Positions 43,893 through 45,016 of a DNA stretch of 45,016 bases are shown piece by piece. This DNA is from an uncultured bacterium (GTDB taxonomy: Bacteria; Patescibacteriota; Gracilibacteria; Absconditabacterales; Absconditicoccaceae). The stretch is taken from assembly GCA_903904875.1 (NCBI GenBank), contig CAIVEC010000026.1:1-45016 (forward strand), given 5' to 3'. The notes below the pieces were generated by a model. The model was not told where the DNA came from. It was given only the letters and a program-made list of their open reading frames with translations, and did not search any database. The translations under genes were made by a program, and so were the position numbers. The first letter of the stretch is position 1. Every line of letters begins with the position of its first letter.

Positions 43893-44756
43893 ATGGAATT
43901 AGAAAAAGCACAGATAGATAAAAGTTCCAAACAGAATACTTCTAAGATGCATTTTGAAAAAGTTCGTAAAGTATTAGAATTACATCAAACGTTTTCCAAA
44001 GAAAAAATAATTAATGATTCAGATGATAGGTATAGAGTAGATAGATATAATGCAAGTGAATATTTTGATATACATGAAAAACGGATACATAAGATTCACG
44101 AGTATTTTGATGAAATCAAAAAAAAGAAAGAGAAAATTATTTATGTGGATATCTGCGGTCGTGCAAGCGGTGAATGGATTTGAGCAGATAAAAGCTATTG
44201 CTTTTCATTTAAGACACCGGCAAGTAGAGAATTAATTGGAGAGATTAACTGCAAAATGCAAGGGAAAAAGAAACACGATGCTGTTTTTATAGATGGAGAT
44301 ATTTTCAATAGCAAGGATTTTGCAGATTTTATAGAAAAGATAAAAAGCGATGATAATAAGCCGGCTTTGGTGACATTTAATCCTATGGCCTGACTACAGG
44401 ATTATCGTCCATGGAGCCAAATCGAAGAAACCACGCCTATGTATAAGGAAGTCACGTTTCATCAATTAGAAAAAAGATTACAAGATATCGTTGAAATCCT
44501 GAAACCATGATGATATGTATATATAGAAAAGCCTTTCCAGTGAGAATGAATGGGAGAATTCTTAAGATGAATTCCACAAAATGAGCGAGAAATCTCACAA
44601 CAAGTAAAAAAAATGGCAAGAAAACTTAAATGTACCGTAGAAATTAGATCAGAGATAACTGGTCCTTATTATCTGCTTCGCAAGCCAGACAGAGGAGAGG
44701 ATTCATCCAGAAATAGATCACAAAATCAAAAAAAGACATCACTCTCAGAAAAATAA
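43893..44756 (+). CDS. SAM-dependent methyltransferase-like protein (code 25)
   Basis: ...KIIYVDICGRASGEWIGADKSYCFSFKTP...HDAVFIDGDIFNSKDF...LVTFNPMAGLQDYRPWSQIEETTPMYKEVTFHQLEKRLQDIVEILKPGGYVYIEKPFQGEGMGEFL. Confidence 0.6.
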
Positions 44757-44947
44757 AATATATTCTTTCTGGAAATAGATCTACGAATCGATACAAATTC
44801 AACGTAAAGAACACAAATATCAGCTCAAAGTGAATTTCCCTTATTTTAGACCTTCTCATACTTCGCACAATATATCTTGTGCAAGGTAAAATATATTTCC
44901 AGCAATATTTATAAAATTCTTTTTCGTAAGAAAATATATAAGTTTAG

Positions 44948-44980
44948 AACTATATTTACTCAGAATATAGTTTTTTATTT
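44948..44980 (+). terminator. Intrinsic terminator
   Basis: AACTATATT-TACTCAG-AATATAGTT then TTTTATTTTT. Confidence 0.75.
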
Positions 44981-45016
44981 TTCCGAAAACATCAAGATCA
45001 AAAAAACGTCCAAAAA

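Noticed and set aside
1-45016. CRISPR array or cas genes
   Set aside because: No regularly spaced direct repeats of about 25-37 bp and no Cas-like motifs; the repeats seen are short irregular words or palindromes.

Overview
This AT-rich window looks like a chromosomal segment from a Candidate Phyla Radiation bacterium (Absconditabacteria/SR1 or Gracilibacteria type) that reads UGA as glycine (genetic code 25). The supplied six-frame track uses the standard code, so most real genes appear there in pieces. When TGA is read as Gly, the pieces join into full-length genes ending in TAA or TAG. I checked start/stop frame arithmetic for each stated CDS. Recognisable genes include pth, infB, tig, miaB-like, prs, uppS, dnaN, ftsA, ftsZ, atpC, nth, pilB/pilC-like, sufC, sufB, a SufU-like scaffold, a type IV pilin-like protein, PAP2, DUF1003, an aldose-epimerase-like protein, an AbiEi-like protein, an OLD-family AAA+TOPRIM ATPase and tRNA-Arg(CCG). 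No CRISPR array, transposase or prophage was seen. Items most worth a second look: (1) internal proof of UGA=Gly inside a YadA-head-like repeat protein, where TGA and GGN alternate at homologous positions; (2) a TGA-free gene with a Bacteroidota-type T9SS C-terminal sorting domain, between host-code genes and behind a host-like promoter; (3) a promoter architecture seen three times (TTGACT-N16-TATAnn); (4) a reduced Suf set whose SufU-like scaffold lacks the third cysteine; (5) a membrane-tethered HTH/coiled-coil gene next to a double-TM coiled-coil gene with related sequence; (6) short-word palindromic intergenic repeats, one of which is inside miaB and is readable only because TGA=Gly; (7) nested tRNA-5'-half-like fragments next to tRNA-Arg; (8) a possible A-run frameshift at the start of tig; (9) convergent genes that repeatedly overlap by exactly 8 nt. 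All family calls come from reading motifs by eye; no database search was run.
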